A stretch of 64,000 nucleotides of DNA from an uncultured Piscinibacter sp. (GCF_937952055.1 NZ_CALFYO010000020.1:372001-436000), one strand, 5' to 3'; positions 42,853-55,878 are shown, counted from the first letter of the stretch. Notes: generated by a model from the letters alone, not told the origin. A program made the numbers and translations.

Positions 42853-42920
42853 GCACCCGGCATGGCATGGTCCGTGCCGGGGTTGGCAAAGGCCCTCGAA
42901 CGCGTCGCCAGGAGGCGAAC

Positions 42921-44039
42921 ATGTCCGACACCCCGCTGCAGAAGACCCCGCTGCATGCCCTGCACCTCGAACTCGGCGCCAAAATGGTGCCCTTCGCCGG
43001 CTACGAGATGCCGGTCAGCTACCCGGCGGGCATTCTTGCCGAGCATCGCCACTGTCGCGAGTCGGCAGCGCTGTTCGACGTGTCCCACATGGGCCAGGTG
43101 CGGTTGGTCGGCGAGGACGCCGCGGCCGCCCTCGAGTCGCTGGTGCCGGTCGACGTCGCCGGCCTCGCGCCGGGCCGCCAGCGTTACGGCTTCTTCACCA
43201 ACGCGGCCGGCGGCATCCTCGACGACCTGATGATCACGCGGCGCGACAGCGACTGGCTGGTGATCGTCAACGCCGGCTGCAAGGACGCCGACGTCCGCCA
43301 TCTGCAGACGAACATCGGCCACCGCTGCACCGTGCAGCCGATGCCCGAGCGCGCGCTGCTCGCCCTGCAGGGCCCGAAGGCGGCCGAGGCGATCGGCCGG
43401 CTCGCGCCCGATCTGCGCCCGCTGGTCTTCATGAGCGGCACCTTCGTGCGCATCGCCGGCATCGACTGCTTCGCCACCCGCTCCGGCTACACCGGCGAGG
43501 ACGGCTACGAGATCTCGGTGCCGGCAGATCGGGCGGTGGCCCTGGCCAAGGCGCTGCTGGCGCTGCCGGAGGTCAAGCCGGCCGGCCTGGGCGCACGTGA
43601 CACCTTGCGCCTCGAAGCCGGCCTGTGCCTCTACGGCCACGACATCGACGACAAGACCACACCGGTCGAGGCCGGCCTGTCCTGGGCGATCCAGAAGGTG
43701 CGCCGCAGCGGCGGTGCACGCCACGGCGGGTACCCCGGCGCTGCGGCGATCGACGCCCAACTGTCGGCCGGGCCGGCCTGCAAGCGCGTCGGCCTCGTCG
43801 GCCTGGAGCGCCTGCCGGTGCGCGAAGGCGCGGTGATCGTCGACGCGAAGGGTCACAAGCTCGGCCACGTCACCAGCGGCACGCTCGCGCCCAGCGTCGG
43901 CAAGCCGATTGCGATGGCCTACCTCGCCGCGAACCATGCGCTGCCCAACCATGAGGTCTACGCCGAGGTGCGCGGCAAGCGTCAGCCGATGCGCGTCAGC
44001 CCCATGCCGTTCGCCCCCCACCGCTACTTCCGCGGCTGA
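42921..44039 (+). CDS. gcvT: Glycine cleavage system T protein (aminomethyltransferase)
   Basis: 372 residues. Moves the methylene group from aminomethyl-GcvH to tetrahydrofolate, releasing ammonia. Motifs: MVPFAGYEMPVSYPAGI, FDVSHMGQVRL, TRSGYTGEDGYEI, GLGARDTLRLEAGLCLYGHD and the C-terminal barrel (VTSGTLAPSVGKPIAMAYL). The ATG at 42921 has AGGAGG five bases upstream. First gene of gcvT-gcvH-gcvP, all on the plus strand behind the riboswitch. Confidence 0.97.
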   Translation: MSDTPLQKTPLHALHLELGAKMVPFAGYEMPVSYPAGILAEHRHCRESAALFDVSHMGQVRLVGEDAAAALESLVPVDVAGLAPGRQRYGFFTNAAGGILDDLMITRRDSDWLVIVNAGCKDADVRHLQTNIGHRCTVQPMPERALLALQGPKAAEAIGRLAPDLRPLVFMSGTFVRIAGIDCFATRSGYTGEDGYEISVPADRAVALAKALLALPEVKPAGLGARDTLRLEAGLCLYGHDIDDKTTPVEAGLSWAIQKVRRSGGARHGGYPGAAAIDAQLSAGPACKRVGLVGLERLPVREGAVIVDAKGHKLGHVTSGTLAPSVGKPIAMAYLAANHALPNHEVYAEVRGKRQPMRVSPMPFAPHRYFRG

Positions 44040-44075
44040 ATCCCGAACCGTCACGCCAACCCGAGGAGAACACCG

Positions 44076-44456
44076 ATGACGACGATGTACACCCCCGACC
44101 ACGAGTGGATCAACATCGAGGACCACGAGGCCGCCACCGTGGGCATCACCCACCACGCGCAGGACGCGCTGGGCGACGTGGTCTTCGTCGATCTGCCCGA
44201 GGTTGGCAAGACCTTCAAGAAGGGCGAGGTCGCCGGCGTGGTCGAGTCGGTGAAGGCCGCGGCCGACCTCTACATGCCGGTCAGCGGCGAGGTCGTCGAG
44301 GTCAACGAGGCGCTGCGCGCCGATCCGTCGCTCGCCAATTCGGATCCACTGGGCAACGGCTGGTTCTTCAAGGTGCACATCTCCGAAGCCGGCATGGCCG
44401 AGTTCGACCAGCTGATGGACGCCCCTGCCTACGACAAGCTGCTCAAGACCGCCTGA
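44076..44456 (+). CDS. gcvH: Glycine cleavage system H protein
   Basis: 126 residues. Lipoyl carrier that shuttles the aminomethyl arm between GcvP, GcvT and the L protein. The lipoylated lysine is K60 in VVESVKAAADLY. GAGGAG lies eight bases before the ATG; 36 bases after gcvT. Confidence 0.97.
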   Translation: MTTMYTPDHEWINIEDHEAATVGITHHAQDALGDVVFVDLPEVGKTFKKGEVAGVVESVKAAADLYMPVSGEVVEVNEALRADPSLANSDPLGNGWFFKVHISEAGMAEFDQLMDAPAYDKLLKTA

Positions 44457-44483
44457 GCCCGAGCCCCCCGACCAGGAAGCCCC

Positions 44484-47381
<2,898 letters not shown>

Positions 47382-47394
47382 GGCCGGCACGCTC

Positions 47395-48786
47395 ATGGCC
47401 GTCTCGGTGTTCGACCTGTTCAAGATCGGCATCGGCCCGTCGAGCTCGCACACCGTCGGCCCGATGCGTGCGGCGCGACTGTTCGCGCTGCGCCTGCAGC
47501 ACGACGGCCAGCTCGGCGCGACGGTCCGCGTGGTCACGCGGCTGTACGGCTCGCTGGGCGCCACCGGTCGGGGCCACGGCAGCGACAAGGCGGTGCTGCT
47601 CGGCCTGCTGGGCCACGAGCCGGACAGCGTGGACGTGGACAGCATCCCGGCGCTGCTGCAGTCGGTTCGAGGCTCGGGCAGGCTGAACCTGCTCGGCGCG
47701 CACACGATGGCCTTCGCGGAGAAGACCGACCTGATCTTCCATCGGCGCGAGACCCTGCCCTTCCACGCCAACGGGATGCGCTTCGAGGCCTTCCACGCTA
47801 CCGGGGCCGTGCTGGCCGAACGCAGCTACTACTCGGTCGGCGGCGGCTTCGTGGTCAGCGAGGAACTGGCGGCCGACGGCACCAAGCACAAGGCCATCGC
47901 GCCCGATGCCACGGTGCTGCCCTTCCCCTTTCGCAGCGGCGCGGAACTGCTGGCTCTGGCCGAACGCCAGGCCTGCAGCATCGCCGAGCTGATGCGTCGC
48001 AACGAACGCCACTGGCGCGGCGACGCCGACATCGACGCCGGCCTGCTGCGCATCTGGGCGGTGATGCAGGCCTGCGTGAAGCGCGGCTGCGAGACCGGCG
48101 GCACGCTGCCCGGCGGCTTCCAGGTGCGCCGGCGCGCGCAGGACCTGCACCGCCAGCTGTGCAGCAACCCGGAGGCCGCATTGCGGGATCCCCTGCAGGT
48201 GCTCGACTGGGTGAACCTCTACGCACTCGCCGTCAACGAGGAGAACGCCGCCGGCGGCCGCGTCGTGACCGCGCCGACCAACGGCGCCGCGGGCATCGTG
48301 CCGGCCGTGTTGCACTACTACGCGCGCTTCGTCCCTGGCGCCGGGCAACGCGGCGTGATCGACTTCCTGCTCACCGCCGCGGCGATCGGCATTCTCTACA
48401 AGGAGAACGCCTCGATCTCCGGCGCCGAGGTCGGCTGTCAGGGCGAGGTGGGTGTGGCCTGCTCGATGGCGGCCGGCGCACTGTGCGCGGTGCTGGGCGG
48501 CACACCGGCGCAGGTGGAAAACGCCGCCGAGATCGGCATGGAGCACCACCTCGGGCTGACCTGCGATCCGGTCGGCGGCCTGGTGCAGATCCCCTGCATC
48601 GAGCGCAACGCGATAGCTGCCGTGAAGGCGATCAACGCCGCACGCATGGCGCTGCGCGGCGACGGAAACCACCATGTCAGCCTGGACAAGGTCATCAAGA
48701 CGATGCGCGAGACCGGCGCCGACATGATGTCCAAGTACAAGGAGACCGCGCGCGGCGGCCTCGCGGTGAACATCGTCGAGTGCTGA
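47395..48786 (+). CDS. sdaA: L-serine ammonia-lyase
   Basis: 463 residues, single-chain iron-sulphur serine deaminase, converting serine to pyruvate and ammonia. Starts MAVSVFDLFKIGIGPSSSHTVGPM. Cluster cysteines lie in AEVGCQGEVGVACSMAAGAL and HHLGLTCDPVGGLVQIPCIERNA. The NEENAAGGRVVTAPTNGAAGIVPAVL block is typical. Its place after gcvTHP makes metabolic sense: one-carbon units from glycine cleavage plus a second glycine give serine, which this enzyme drains to pyruvate. Probably also under riboswitch control. Confidence 0.95.
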   Translation: MAVSVFDLFKIGIGPSSSHTVGPMRAARLFALRLQHDGQLGATVRVVTRLYGSLGATGRGHGSDKAVLLGLLGHEPDSVDVDSIPALLQSVRGSGRLNLLGAHTMAFAEKTDLIFHRRETLPFHANGMRFEAFHATGAVLAERSYYSVGGGFVVSEELAADGTKHKAIAPDATVLPFPFRSGAELLALAERQACSIAELMRRNERHWRGDADIDAGLLRIWAVMQACVKRGCETGGTLPGGFQVRRRAQDLHRQLCSNPEAALRDPLQVLDWVNLYALAVNEENAAGGRVVTAPTNGAAGIVPAVLHYYARFVPGAGQRGVIDFLLTAAAIGILYKENASISGAEVGCQGEVGVACSMAAGALCAVLGGTPAQVENAAEIGMEHHLGLTCDPVGGLVQIPCIERNAIAAVKAINAARMALRGDGNHHVSLDKVIKTMRETGADMMSKYKETARGGLAVNIVEC

Positions 48787-49260
48787 TCAGCCCGCTGCGA
48801 GGCTGCGCCTGAACGCCTCGAGGCTCTTCGCCGCCCGCGCCCTGACCTTGCCCTTCAGGAAGCTCGACCAGCCGAGCAGCAGCCCGGGCAGACCCAGCGC
48901 CTGCCGCGCCCAGGCCCAGAAGTCGAAGCGGTCGACATGCCGCACGATCAGTGCGTCGCGGAACTCGAAGCGGGCGTCGATGCGGTTGAGCACCCTGCGC
49001 CCGGTGGCGCTGAACGTGTAGCGCGCGTCCCAGTGGGCGCGGCCGCAGCGGTCGTCGGCCTCGATGCCGCTGGCGTCGACGCTCAGGTCGCGGCCACTGG
49101 TCACCAGCATGCGCCACATCGCCCCGGCGTCGGCGCCATGCAGGTCGAAGACTTCATCGCTGAAGTGCACCTCGGGGTGGTAGCAGGCCGCCATGCCGGC
49201 CCAGTCGCGCCGCGCGAAGGCGGCATAGAAGCGCTCGATCAGCTGCGCGTGGGGGTGCAT
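48787..49260 (-). CDS. SnoaL/NTF2-like fold protein
   Basis: 157 residues. Begins MHPHAQLIERFYAAFARRDWAGMAACYHPEVHFSDEVFDLHG, the usual opening of the SnoaL-like polyketide-cyclase/NTF2 family. Ligand unknown; members range from enzymes to binding proteins. The last 35 residues (LLGWSSFLKGKVRARAAKSLEAF) form a basic helix. Its stop adjoins the sdaA stop with convergent orientation, and its start lies 94 bases from the divergent response regulator. Confidence 0.8.
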   Translation of the reverse strand: MHPHAQLIERFYAAFARRDWAGMAACYHPEVHFSDEVFDLHGADAGAMWRMLVTSGRDLSVDASGIEADDRCGRAHWDARYTFSATGRRVLNRIDARFEFRDALIVRHVDRFDFWAWARQALGLPGLLLGWSSFLKGKVRARAAKSLEAFRRSLAAG

Positions 49261-49320
49261 CGCAGGGGCTTTCAGAAGCGGTCGGGGCGGCAGTGTCGCA
49301 CCGCCGGGTATTCAAGGAGA

Positions 49321-49345
49321 GTTAATTCTTCGTTAATCCGTTAAG
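49321..49345 (+). promoter_or_regulatory. TTAA direct repeat before the response regulator gene
   Basis: GTTAAT (49321), GTTAAT (49332) and GTTAAG (49340). The first two are 11 bases apart, the spacing at which OmpR-family dimers bind tandemly (compare PmrA and QseB sites). It shares the pattern TTAA-N2-C-N-TC-N-TTAA with the site at 51540, upstream of the sugar-binding protein gene. Probable self-regulation site. Confidence 0.55.
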
Positions 49346-49354
49346 CTTCCGGGC

Positions 49355-50029
49355 ATGAAACTGCTGCTCGCCGAGGACGACGCCATCCTGGCCGATGCGC
49401 TGAGCGCCAGCTTGGCCAAGGCCGGCTTCGAGGTGGAGGTCGCGCCGAATGGCGCGGTGGCCGAATTCCTGCTCCTGCGTCAGCATTTCGACGTCGGCGT
49501 GCTCGACCTCGGCCTGCCCATGGTCGACGGGCTGACCGTGCTGAAGCGGGTGCGCGCCGCCAAGCCGGCCCTGCCCATGCTGGTGCTGACCGCACTGGAC
49601 GGGCTGGAGCACCGCGTCGCCGGGCTCAACGCCGGCGCCGACGACTACCTCACCAAACCCTTCGACTTTCCCGAGCTGGAGGCACGCATCCGCGCCCTGC
49701 TGCGCCGCACCCGCGGCGGACCTGCCTCGTCGGCACAGCAGCTCGGGCGCTTGAGCTTCGACCGCGACGCCCGCCGCGCGACCATCGACGGCACCCTGAT
49801 CGACCTGTCGCCGCGCGAGTGGATGCTGCTCGATCTGCTGCTGACCCAACGCGACCGCGTCGTCACCAAGGACCAGATCGCCGAGAGCTGGTCCGTCGAA
49901 CGCAGCGAGTCAGGTGCCGGCTCGATCGAGGTCTACATCCACCGCCTGCGCCGCAAGCTCGAGGGTTCCGGGCTCGCCATCCGCACGGTGCGCGGCCTCG
50001 GCTACCTGCTCGAGGAAGGCGACGCGTGA
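49355..50029 (+). CDS. OmpR-family response regulator (TctD/QseB type)
   Basis: 224 residues. Receiver with phospho-acceptor D51 in VGVLDLGLPMVDG, threonine in MLVLTALDG and lysine in DDYLTKPF. Winged-helix domain with DLSPREWMLLDLLLTQRDRVVTKDQI and SIEVYIHRLRRKLEGSG. It overlaps no gene; the sensor kinase starts seven bases later. A tandem TTAA repeat lies just upstream. Given the matching repeat before the adjacent transporter, it probably controls sugar uptake, which is inference. Confidence 0.9.
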   Translation: MKLLLAEDDAILADALSASLAKAGFEVEVAPNGAVAEFLLLRQHFDVGVLDLGLPMVDGLTVLKRVRAAKPALPMLVLTALDGLEHRVAGLNAGADDYLTKPFDFPELEARIRALLRRTRGGPASSAQQLGRLSFDRDARRATIDGTLIDLSPREWMLLDLLLTQRDRVVTKDQIAESWSVERSESGAGSIEVYIHRLRRKLEGSGLAIRTVRGLGYLLEEGDA

Positions 50030-50036
50030 GCCTTCG

Positions 50037-51485
50037 ATGGTCGAGTCTCTGAAGCACGCGCTGCGCCGCCTTCCCGGCGTCACGCCGGGCACCAGTTCGC
50101 TGCACCGCCACCTGCTGATGTGGCTGCTGCTGCCTCAGCTGGTGCTGTGGCTGGCCGGCGCCTTCTTCACCTACAACCTCACTGCGCGCTACGCCAACCA
50201 GGCCATCGACGCCTCGCTGTCGACCGCGTCGAGGGCGCTCGCACGCCAGGTCAAGCCGATCGGCAACGGTCTGTTCATCGACTTCCCACGCGCTGCGCAG
50301 GACATCATCGAGGCCGACCCGGACGACCGCGTCTACTACATGGTGAGCACGCCGCCGGGACAGTTCATCCTCGGCAACCACCGCCTGCCGCCGCCACCGG
50401 CGATCGATTCGCCACGCCACGGCCAGCCGTACTTCTACGACGGCACGATGGGCGAGGGCAGCCTGCGGCTGGACGTGCGCGTGGCCGCGCTGTACCTCTC
50501 CTACGGAGAAGCGGACACGCCGCAGAGCATGCTCGTGCAGGTGGCGCGCAGCCGCGCCAGCCGCGAGCAGCTCGCCGGCCGCATCCTTCTCGACACCGCG
50601 TTGCCGCTGTCGGTGCTGATCGCGCTGATGTCGATGATCGTCTGGGCCGGCATCCGCGCCGGCCTGGCGCCGCTGGCGCGCATGCGTGCATTGGTCGAGG
50701 ACCGCGCGCCCAACGACCTGGCCCCGCTGAAGCTGGAGGCGGCACCACGCGAGGTGCATGCGCTGGCCAAGGCGATCAACACCCTGCTCGCCGCGGTGCA
50801 CGAGAGCGTGAGCGGCCAGCGCCGCTTCATCAGTGACGCGGCGCATCAGCTGCGCACGCCGCTGGCGGGCCTGAAGAGCCAGACCGAGCTGGCGCTCGAC
50901 GAGGCCACCGACCCGGCGCTGCGCGCCCGGCTGCTGCGCGTGCACGAGAGCGCCACGCGCAGCGCGCACCTGGTCAACCAGTTGCTCACGCTGGCGCGAG
51001 CCGAGCCGGAGTCCGCCGCAGCGCAGGGCCGCTCCAAGGTGGAGCTGGTGAAGCTGGCCGGCGAGCTGACCGCGGAATGGGTGCCACGCGCGCGCCATGC
51101 CGGTGTCGACCTCGGCTTCGAGCACGGCGGCACGGGCCCGATGACGGTGATGGGCAATCCGCTGCTGCTGCGCGAGGCCATCTCCAACCTGGTCGACAAC
51201 GCGATCCGCTACGCCGGACGCGGCGCATGCGTCACCGTGCGCGTGCGCGCGCTCGGTCAGGACGCGTTGGTCGAGGTGGAGGACAACGGCCCCGGCATCG
51301 CCCCCGCCGACCGCGAGCGCGTGTTCGAGCGCTTCGCCCGCGCGACGATGCAGGGCGACGGCTGCGGCCTGGGCTTGGCCATCGTCAAGGAGATCGCCGA
51401 GCGCCACGCCGGCCAGGTGACGCTCGAAGGCGCGGTGCCGCGCGGCCTGTGCGTACGCATGCGGCTGCCGCGCCTCGCGGCCTGA
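50037..51485 (+). CDS. Sensor histidine kinase, TctE type
   Basis: 482 residues. First membrane helix about 26-48, a periplasmic sensor of about 140 residues and a second helix about 186-208. The N-terminal part (LPQLVLWLAGAFFTYNLT, YANQAIDASLSTASRALARQV) matches the 2CSK_N domain of TctE-like kinases. HisKA has H270 in ISDAAHQLRTPLAGLKSQ. HATPase: NLVDNAIRYAG, VEDNGPGIAPADRERVFERF and GCGLGLAIVKEIAERH. TctE responds to tricarboxylates; here the neighbour is a sugar transporter, so the ligand may differ. I chose the ATG at 50037, seven bases after the regulator. Confidence 0.9.
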   Translation: MVESLKHALRRLPGVTPGTSSLHRHLLMWLLLPQLVLWLAGAFFTYNLTARYANQAIDASLSTASRALARQVKPIGNGLFIDFPRAAQDIIEADPDDRVYYMVSTPPGQFILGNHRLPPPPAIDSPRHGQPYFYDGTMGEGSLRLDVRVAALYLSYGEADTPQSMLVQVARSRASREQLAGRILLDTALPLSVLIALMSMIVWAGIRAGLAPLARMRALVEDRAPNDLAPLKLEAAPREVHALAKAINTLLAAVHESVSGQRRFISDAAHQLRTPLAGLKSQTELALDEATDPALRARLLRVHESATRSAHLVNQLLTLARAEPESAAAQGRSKVELVKLAGELTAEWVPRARHAGVDLGFEHGGTGPMTVMGNPLLLREAISNLVDNAIRYAGRGACVTVRVRALGQDALVEVEDNGPGIAPADRERVFERFARATMQGDGCGLGLAIVKEIAERHAGQVTLEGAVPRGLCVRMRLPRLAA

Positions 51486-51527
51486 TCGACGCCTGGGCAC
51501 CTAGGGAAAGTCCGGGGTGAACGTACT

Positions 51528-51579
51528 CTTGTTGAAACATTAACGCCTCTTTAACATCGGGCCCGCTTGATTCAACAAG
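51528..51579 (+). repeat. Nine-base inverted repeat in the sugar transporter upstream region
   Basis: CTTGTTGAA (51528-51536) and TTCAACAAG (51571-51579) are exact inverted repeats 34 bases apart, flanking the TTAA direct repeat. It could be a split operator (looping repressor) or an RNA stem in the leader. Confidence 0.45.
51539..51555 (+). promoter_or_regulatory. TTAA direct repeat before the sugar-binding protein gene
   Basis: ATTAAC (51539) and TTTAAC (51550), 11 bases apart, in the same pattern as the site before the response regulator. A TTGAAA (51532-51537) directly upstream may be the -35. Likely response-regulator site controlling the transporter. Confidence 0.5.
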
Positions 51580-51617
51580 CTGAACATTTCCTAAACCGGA
51601 ATCCTGAGGAGACAAGA

Positions 51618-52868
51618 ATGTCGATGACCCGCATTTCCCTGTCGCTGGCCGCTGCCGGCCTGATGAGTGCCAGCCTGGCCCGGGCGGGCGAGGTGGAGGT
51701 GCTGCACTGGTGGACCTCGGGGGGCGAGGCCAAGGCCGCCGCCGAGCTGAAGGCGTCGATGCAGAAGAAGGGTCACACCTGGAAGGACTTCGCGGTCGCC
51801 GGCGGCGGCGGTGACGCCGCGATGACGGTGCTGAAGTCTCGCGTGGTCTCGGGCAACGCCCCGGCCGCCGCGCAGATCAAGGGCCCGTCGATCCAGGAGT
51901 GGGCGCGCGAAGGCGTGCTGGCCAACATGGACAGCGTCGCGCAGGCCGAGAAGTGGGACGAGCTGCTGCCGAAGGTCGTCGCCGATGGCCTCAAGTACAA
52001 GGGGCACTACGTCGCTGCGCCGGTCAACGTGCACCGGGTGAACTGGCTGTGGGCCAACCCCGAGGCGTTCAAGAAGGCCGGCGCCAAGATGCCGACCACC
52101 TGGGACGAGTTCTTCACCGCCGCCGAGGCGCTGAAGAAGGCCGGCATCGTCCCGGTCGCACATGGCGGCCAGAACTGGCAGGACTTCACCACCTTCGAGA
52201 GCGTGGCGCTCGGCGTGGGCGGCGCGGACTTCTACAAGAAGGCGATGGTTCAGCTCGATGCCGGCTCGCTGAAGAGCCCGACAATGGAGAAGGTGCTGAC
52301 CACCTTCAAGAAGGTGAAGAGCTACACCGACAAGAACGCCCCGGGCCGCGACTGGAACCTGGCCACGGCAATGGTCATCAAGGGCGAGGCCGGCATGCAG
52401 CTGATGGGCGACTGGGCCAAGGGCGAGTTCATCGCCGCCGGCAAGGCGCCAGGAAAGGATTTCGTCTGCGTCGCCGCCCCCGGCACGGCCAAGTCGTTCA
52501 CCTACAACGTCGACAGCTTCGCGCTGTTCCAGCTCAAGGTCGCGGCCAACCAGAAGGCGCAGCAGGACCTCGCCGCGGCGATCATGTCGCCCGAGTTCCA
52601 GGAAGTGTTCAACCTGAACAAGGGCTCGATCCCAGTGCGCCTGGGCATGAAGCTGGACAAGTTCGACGACTGCGCGAAGACCTCCGCGGCCGATTTCGTG
52701 GCGAGCAACAAGGCCGGTTCGCTGGTGCCCTCGATCGCCCACGGCATGGCCGTGCCTTCGGCTGTCGAAGGCGCGATGAAGGACGTCGTCTCGCAGTTCT
52801 GGAACGACGACAAGATGACGGCGGCGGCGGCGATGGACAAGCTGGCCGCGGCAGCGAAGACCAAGTAA
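51618..52868 (+). CDS. Carbohydrate ABC transporter substrate-binding protein (GtsA-like)
   Basis: 416 residues, family 1 extracellular solute-binding protein. Signal peptide 1-23 cut after ARA. The mature start GEVEVLHWWTSGGEAKAAAEL closely resembles glucose/mannose-binding proteins of pseudomonads, as does IKGPSIQEWAREGVLANMD. I chose the ATG at 51618, with GAGGAGAC seven bases upstream; it gives a proper signal peptide. First of four transporter genes. Substrate likely glucose, mannose or related sugar by resemblance only. Confidence 0.88.
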   Translation: MSMTRISLSLAAAGLMSASLARAGEVEVLHWWTSGGEAKAAAELKASMQKKGHTWKDFAVAGGGGDAAMTVLKSRVVSGNAPAAAQIKGPSIQEWAREGVLANMDSVAQAEKWDELLPKVVADGLKYKGHYVAAPVNVHRVNWLWANPEAFKKAGAKMPTTWDEFFTAAEALKKAGIVPVAHGGQNWQDFTTFESVALGVGGADFYKKAMVQLDAGSLKSPTMEKVLTTFKKVKSYTDKNAPGRDWNLATAMVIKGEAGMQLMGDWAKGEFIAAGKAPGKDFVCVAAPGTAKSFTYNVDSFALFQLKVAANQKAQQDLAAAIMSPEFQEVFNLNKGSIPVRLGMKLDKFDDCAKTSAADFVASNKAGSLVPSIAHGMAVPSAVEGAMKDVVSQFWNDDKMTAAAAMDKLAAAAKTK

Positions 52869-52942
52869 GACACCGCGTCCACCGTCCGGGGCGCGGCCGC
52901 GCCGCGCTCCGCCCTCCCCTCCATCCTGAAGAGGTGGATCCG

Positions 52943-53866
52943 ATGTCCTCACCCGCCCTCGGCGCGGGCGGCGCTCGCTCGACTGCGTCCGTCTCCGCCG
53001 CCGCACGACTGTCCGAGTGGATGCCCCGCCTCGTCCTGGCGCCCTCCTTCGTGGTGTCGTTCCTGTTCATCTACGGCCTGATGGCCTGGAACGGCTATCT
53101 CTCGCTGTCGGCCTCGCGGCTGCTGCCGAACTACGAGTTCGTCGGCATCGAGCAGTACGTCACCCTGTTCGAGAGCGAACGCTGGTGGGTGGCGCTGAAG
53201 AACCTGGCCATCTTCGGCGGCCTGTTCATCTTCCTCGGCATGGCCATCGGGCTGCTGCTGGCCATCCTGCTGGACCAGAAGATCCGCACCGAGGGTGCGC
53301 TGCGCACCATCTACCTCTACCCGATGGCGCTGAGCTTCATCGTCACCGGCACCGCCTGGAAGTGGATCCTCAACCCCGGCCTCGGCCTGGAGAAGGTGAT
53401 GCACGAGTGGGGATGGACGAGCTTCGCCTTCGACTGGCTGATCAACCCCGACCGCGCCATCTACACGATCGTCATCGCCGGCGTCTGGCAGAGCAGCGGG
53501 TTCGTCATGGCGCTGTTCCTCGCCGGACTGCGCGGCATCGACGACTCGATCCTGAAGGCCGCGCAGATCGACGGCGCGAGCCTGCCGCGCATTTACTGGC
53601 GCATCATCATCCCCAGCCTGCGGCCGGTGTTCTTCTCGACGCTGATGGTGCTGGCGCACCTGGCGATCAAGAGCTTCGACCTGGTGATGGCGCTGACTGC
53701 CGGCGGCCCCGGCTTCGCGACCGACCTGCCGGCCACGTTCATGTACACGATGGCGTTTTCGCGAGGCCAGATCGGTCTGGGTGCCGCCTCGGCGACGATC
53801 ATGCTGGCCACCGTGGCGGCCATCGTCGTGCCCTACCTCTACTCCGAATTGAGGGCCAAGAAATGA
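52943..53866 (+). CDS. Sugar ABC transporter permease (GtsB-like)
   Basis: 307 residues with six membrane helices. EAA motif KAAQIDGASLPRIYWRIIIPSLRPV contacts the ATPase. Begins MSSPALGAGGARSTASVS; AAGAGGTGG precedes the ATG. The 74-base gap after the binding-protein gene may lower its expression. It overlaps the next permease by four bases. Confidence 0.92.
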   Translation: MSSPALGAGGARSTASVSAAARLSEWMPRLVLAPSFVVSFLFIYGLMAWNGYLSLSASRLLPNYEFVGIEQYVTLFESERWWVALKNLAIFGGLFIFLGMAIGLLLAILLDQKIRTEGALRTIYLYPMALSFIVTGTAWKWILNPGLGLEKVMHEWGWTSFAFDWLINPDRAIYTIVIAGVWQSSGFVMALFLAGLRGIDDSILKAAQIDGASLPRIYWRIIIPSLRPVFFSTLMVLAHLAIKSFDLVMALTAGGPGFATDLPATFMYTMAFSRGQIGLGAASATIMLATVAAIVVPYLYSELRAKK

Positions 53867-54738
53867 GTGCCGCGACCGTTTCCCCGTCCCGCTTCGACTG
53901 GCAGCGCGCGGCGCTGTGGTCGGTGCTGCTGCTGTTCGCGCTGTTCTACCTCCTGCCGATGTACGTGATGGTCACGACCTCGCTGAAGGACATGGCGCAG
54001 ATCCGAGAGGGCAACCTGCTGTCGCTGCCCACCGCACCGAGCTTCGACGCCTGGAGCAAGGCCTGGAGCCATGCCTGCACCGGCGTCGACTGCGGCGGAC
54101 TGCGGCCCTTTTTCATGAACTCGGTGGTCATGGTCATCCCGGCGGTGCTGATCTCCACGCTGATCGGTGCGATCAACGGCTACGTGCTGTCGAAGTGGCG
54201 CTTCCGCGGCAGCGAGCTGGTGTTCGCGCTGATGCTGTTCGGGGTCTTCATGCCGATGCAGGTGGTGCTGCTTCCGATGAGCCAGGTGCTCGGCTGGCTG
54301 GGCCTGGCGAGCTCGCTGTGGGGCCTGGTGCTGGTGCACGTGATCGCCGGCATGGCCTCGACGACGCTGTTCTTCCGCAATTACTACGTCGGCCTGCCCG
54401 ACGAGCTGGTGCGGGCGGCGATGCTCGACGGCGCGGGCTTCTGGCGCATCTTCTTCCGCATCATCCTGCCGCTGTCCACGCCGATCACCGTGGTCACGCT
54501 GATCTGGCAGTTCACCAACATCTGGAACGACTTCCTCTACGGCATCGTCTTCACCGGCGCGGACAGCAAGCCGGTCACCGTGGGCCTGAACAACCTGGCC
54601 AACACGACGAGCTCCGTAAAGGAATACAACGTGGACATGGCCGCGGCGATGATCGCCGGCCTGCCCACGCTGATCGTCTACATCGTCGCAGGCAAGTACT
54701 TCGTGCGCGGCCTCACCGCCGGCGCCGTGAAAGGTTGA
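53863..54738 (+). CDS. Sugar ABC transporter permease (GtsC-like)
   Basis: 291 residues with six membrane helices. EAA motif RAAMLDGAGFWRIFFRIILPLSTPI. It pairs with the preceding permease as the two channel subunits of a carbohydrate importer; the long loop WSHACTGVDCGGLRPFFMNS is typical of the GtsC/UgpE branch. ATGA overlap with the preceding gene. Confidence 0.92.
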   Translation: MSAATVSPSRFDWQRAALWSVLLLFALFYLLPMYVMVTTSLKDMAQIREGNLLSLPTAPSFDAWSKAWSHACTGVDCGGLRPFFMNSVVMVIPAVLISTLIGAINGYVLSKWRFRGSELVFALMLFGVFMPMQVVLLPMSQVLGWLGLASSLWGLVLVHVIAGMASTTLFFRNYYVGLPDELVRAAMLDGAGFWRIFFRIILPLSTPITVVTLIWQFTNIWNDFLYGIVFTGADSKPVTVGLNNLANTTSSVKEYNVDMAAAMIAGLPTLIVYIVAGKYFVRGLTAGAVKG

Positions 54739-54743
54739 GCATC

Positions 54744-55808
<1,065 letters not shown>

Positions 55809-55878
55809 CATTCGCGGATGGCGACGGGCAGGGCGCGCGTACACTGCAGCGCACACGCTGCTGCAGCCGCGCGCCGCC

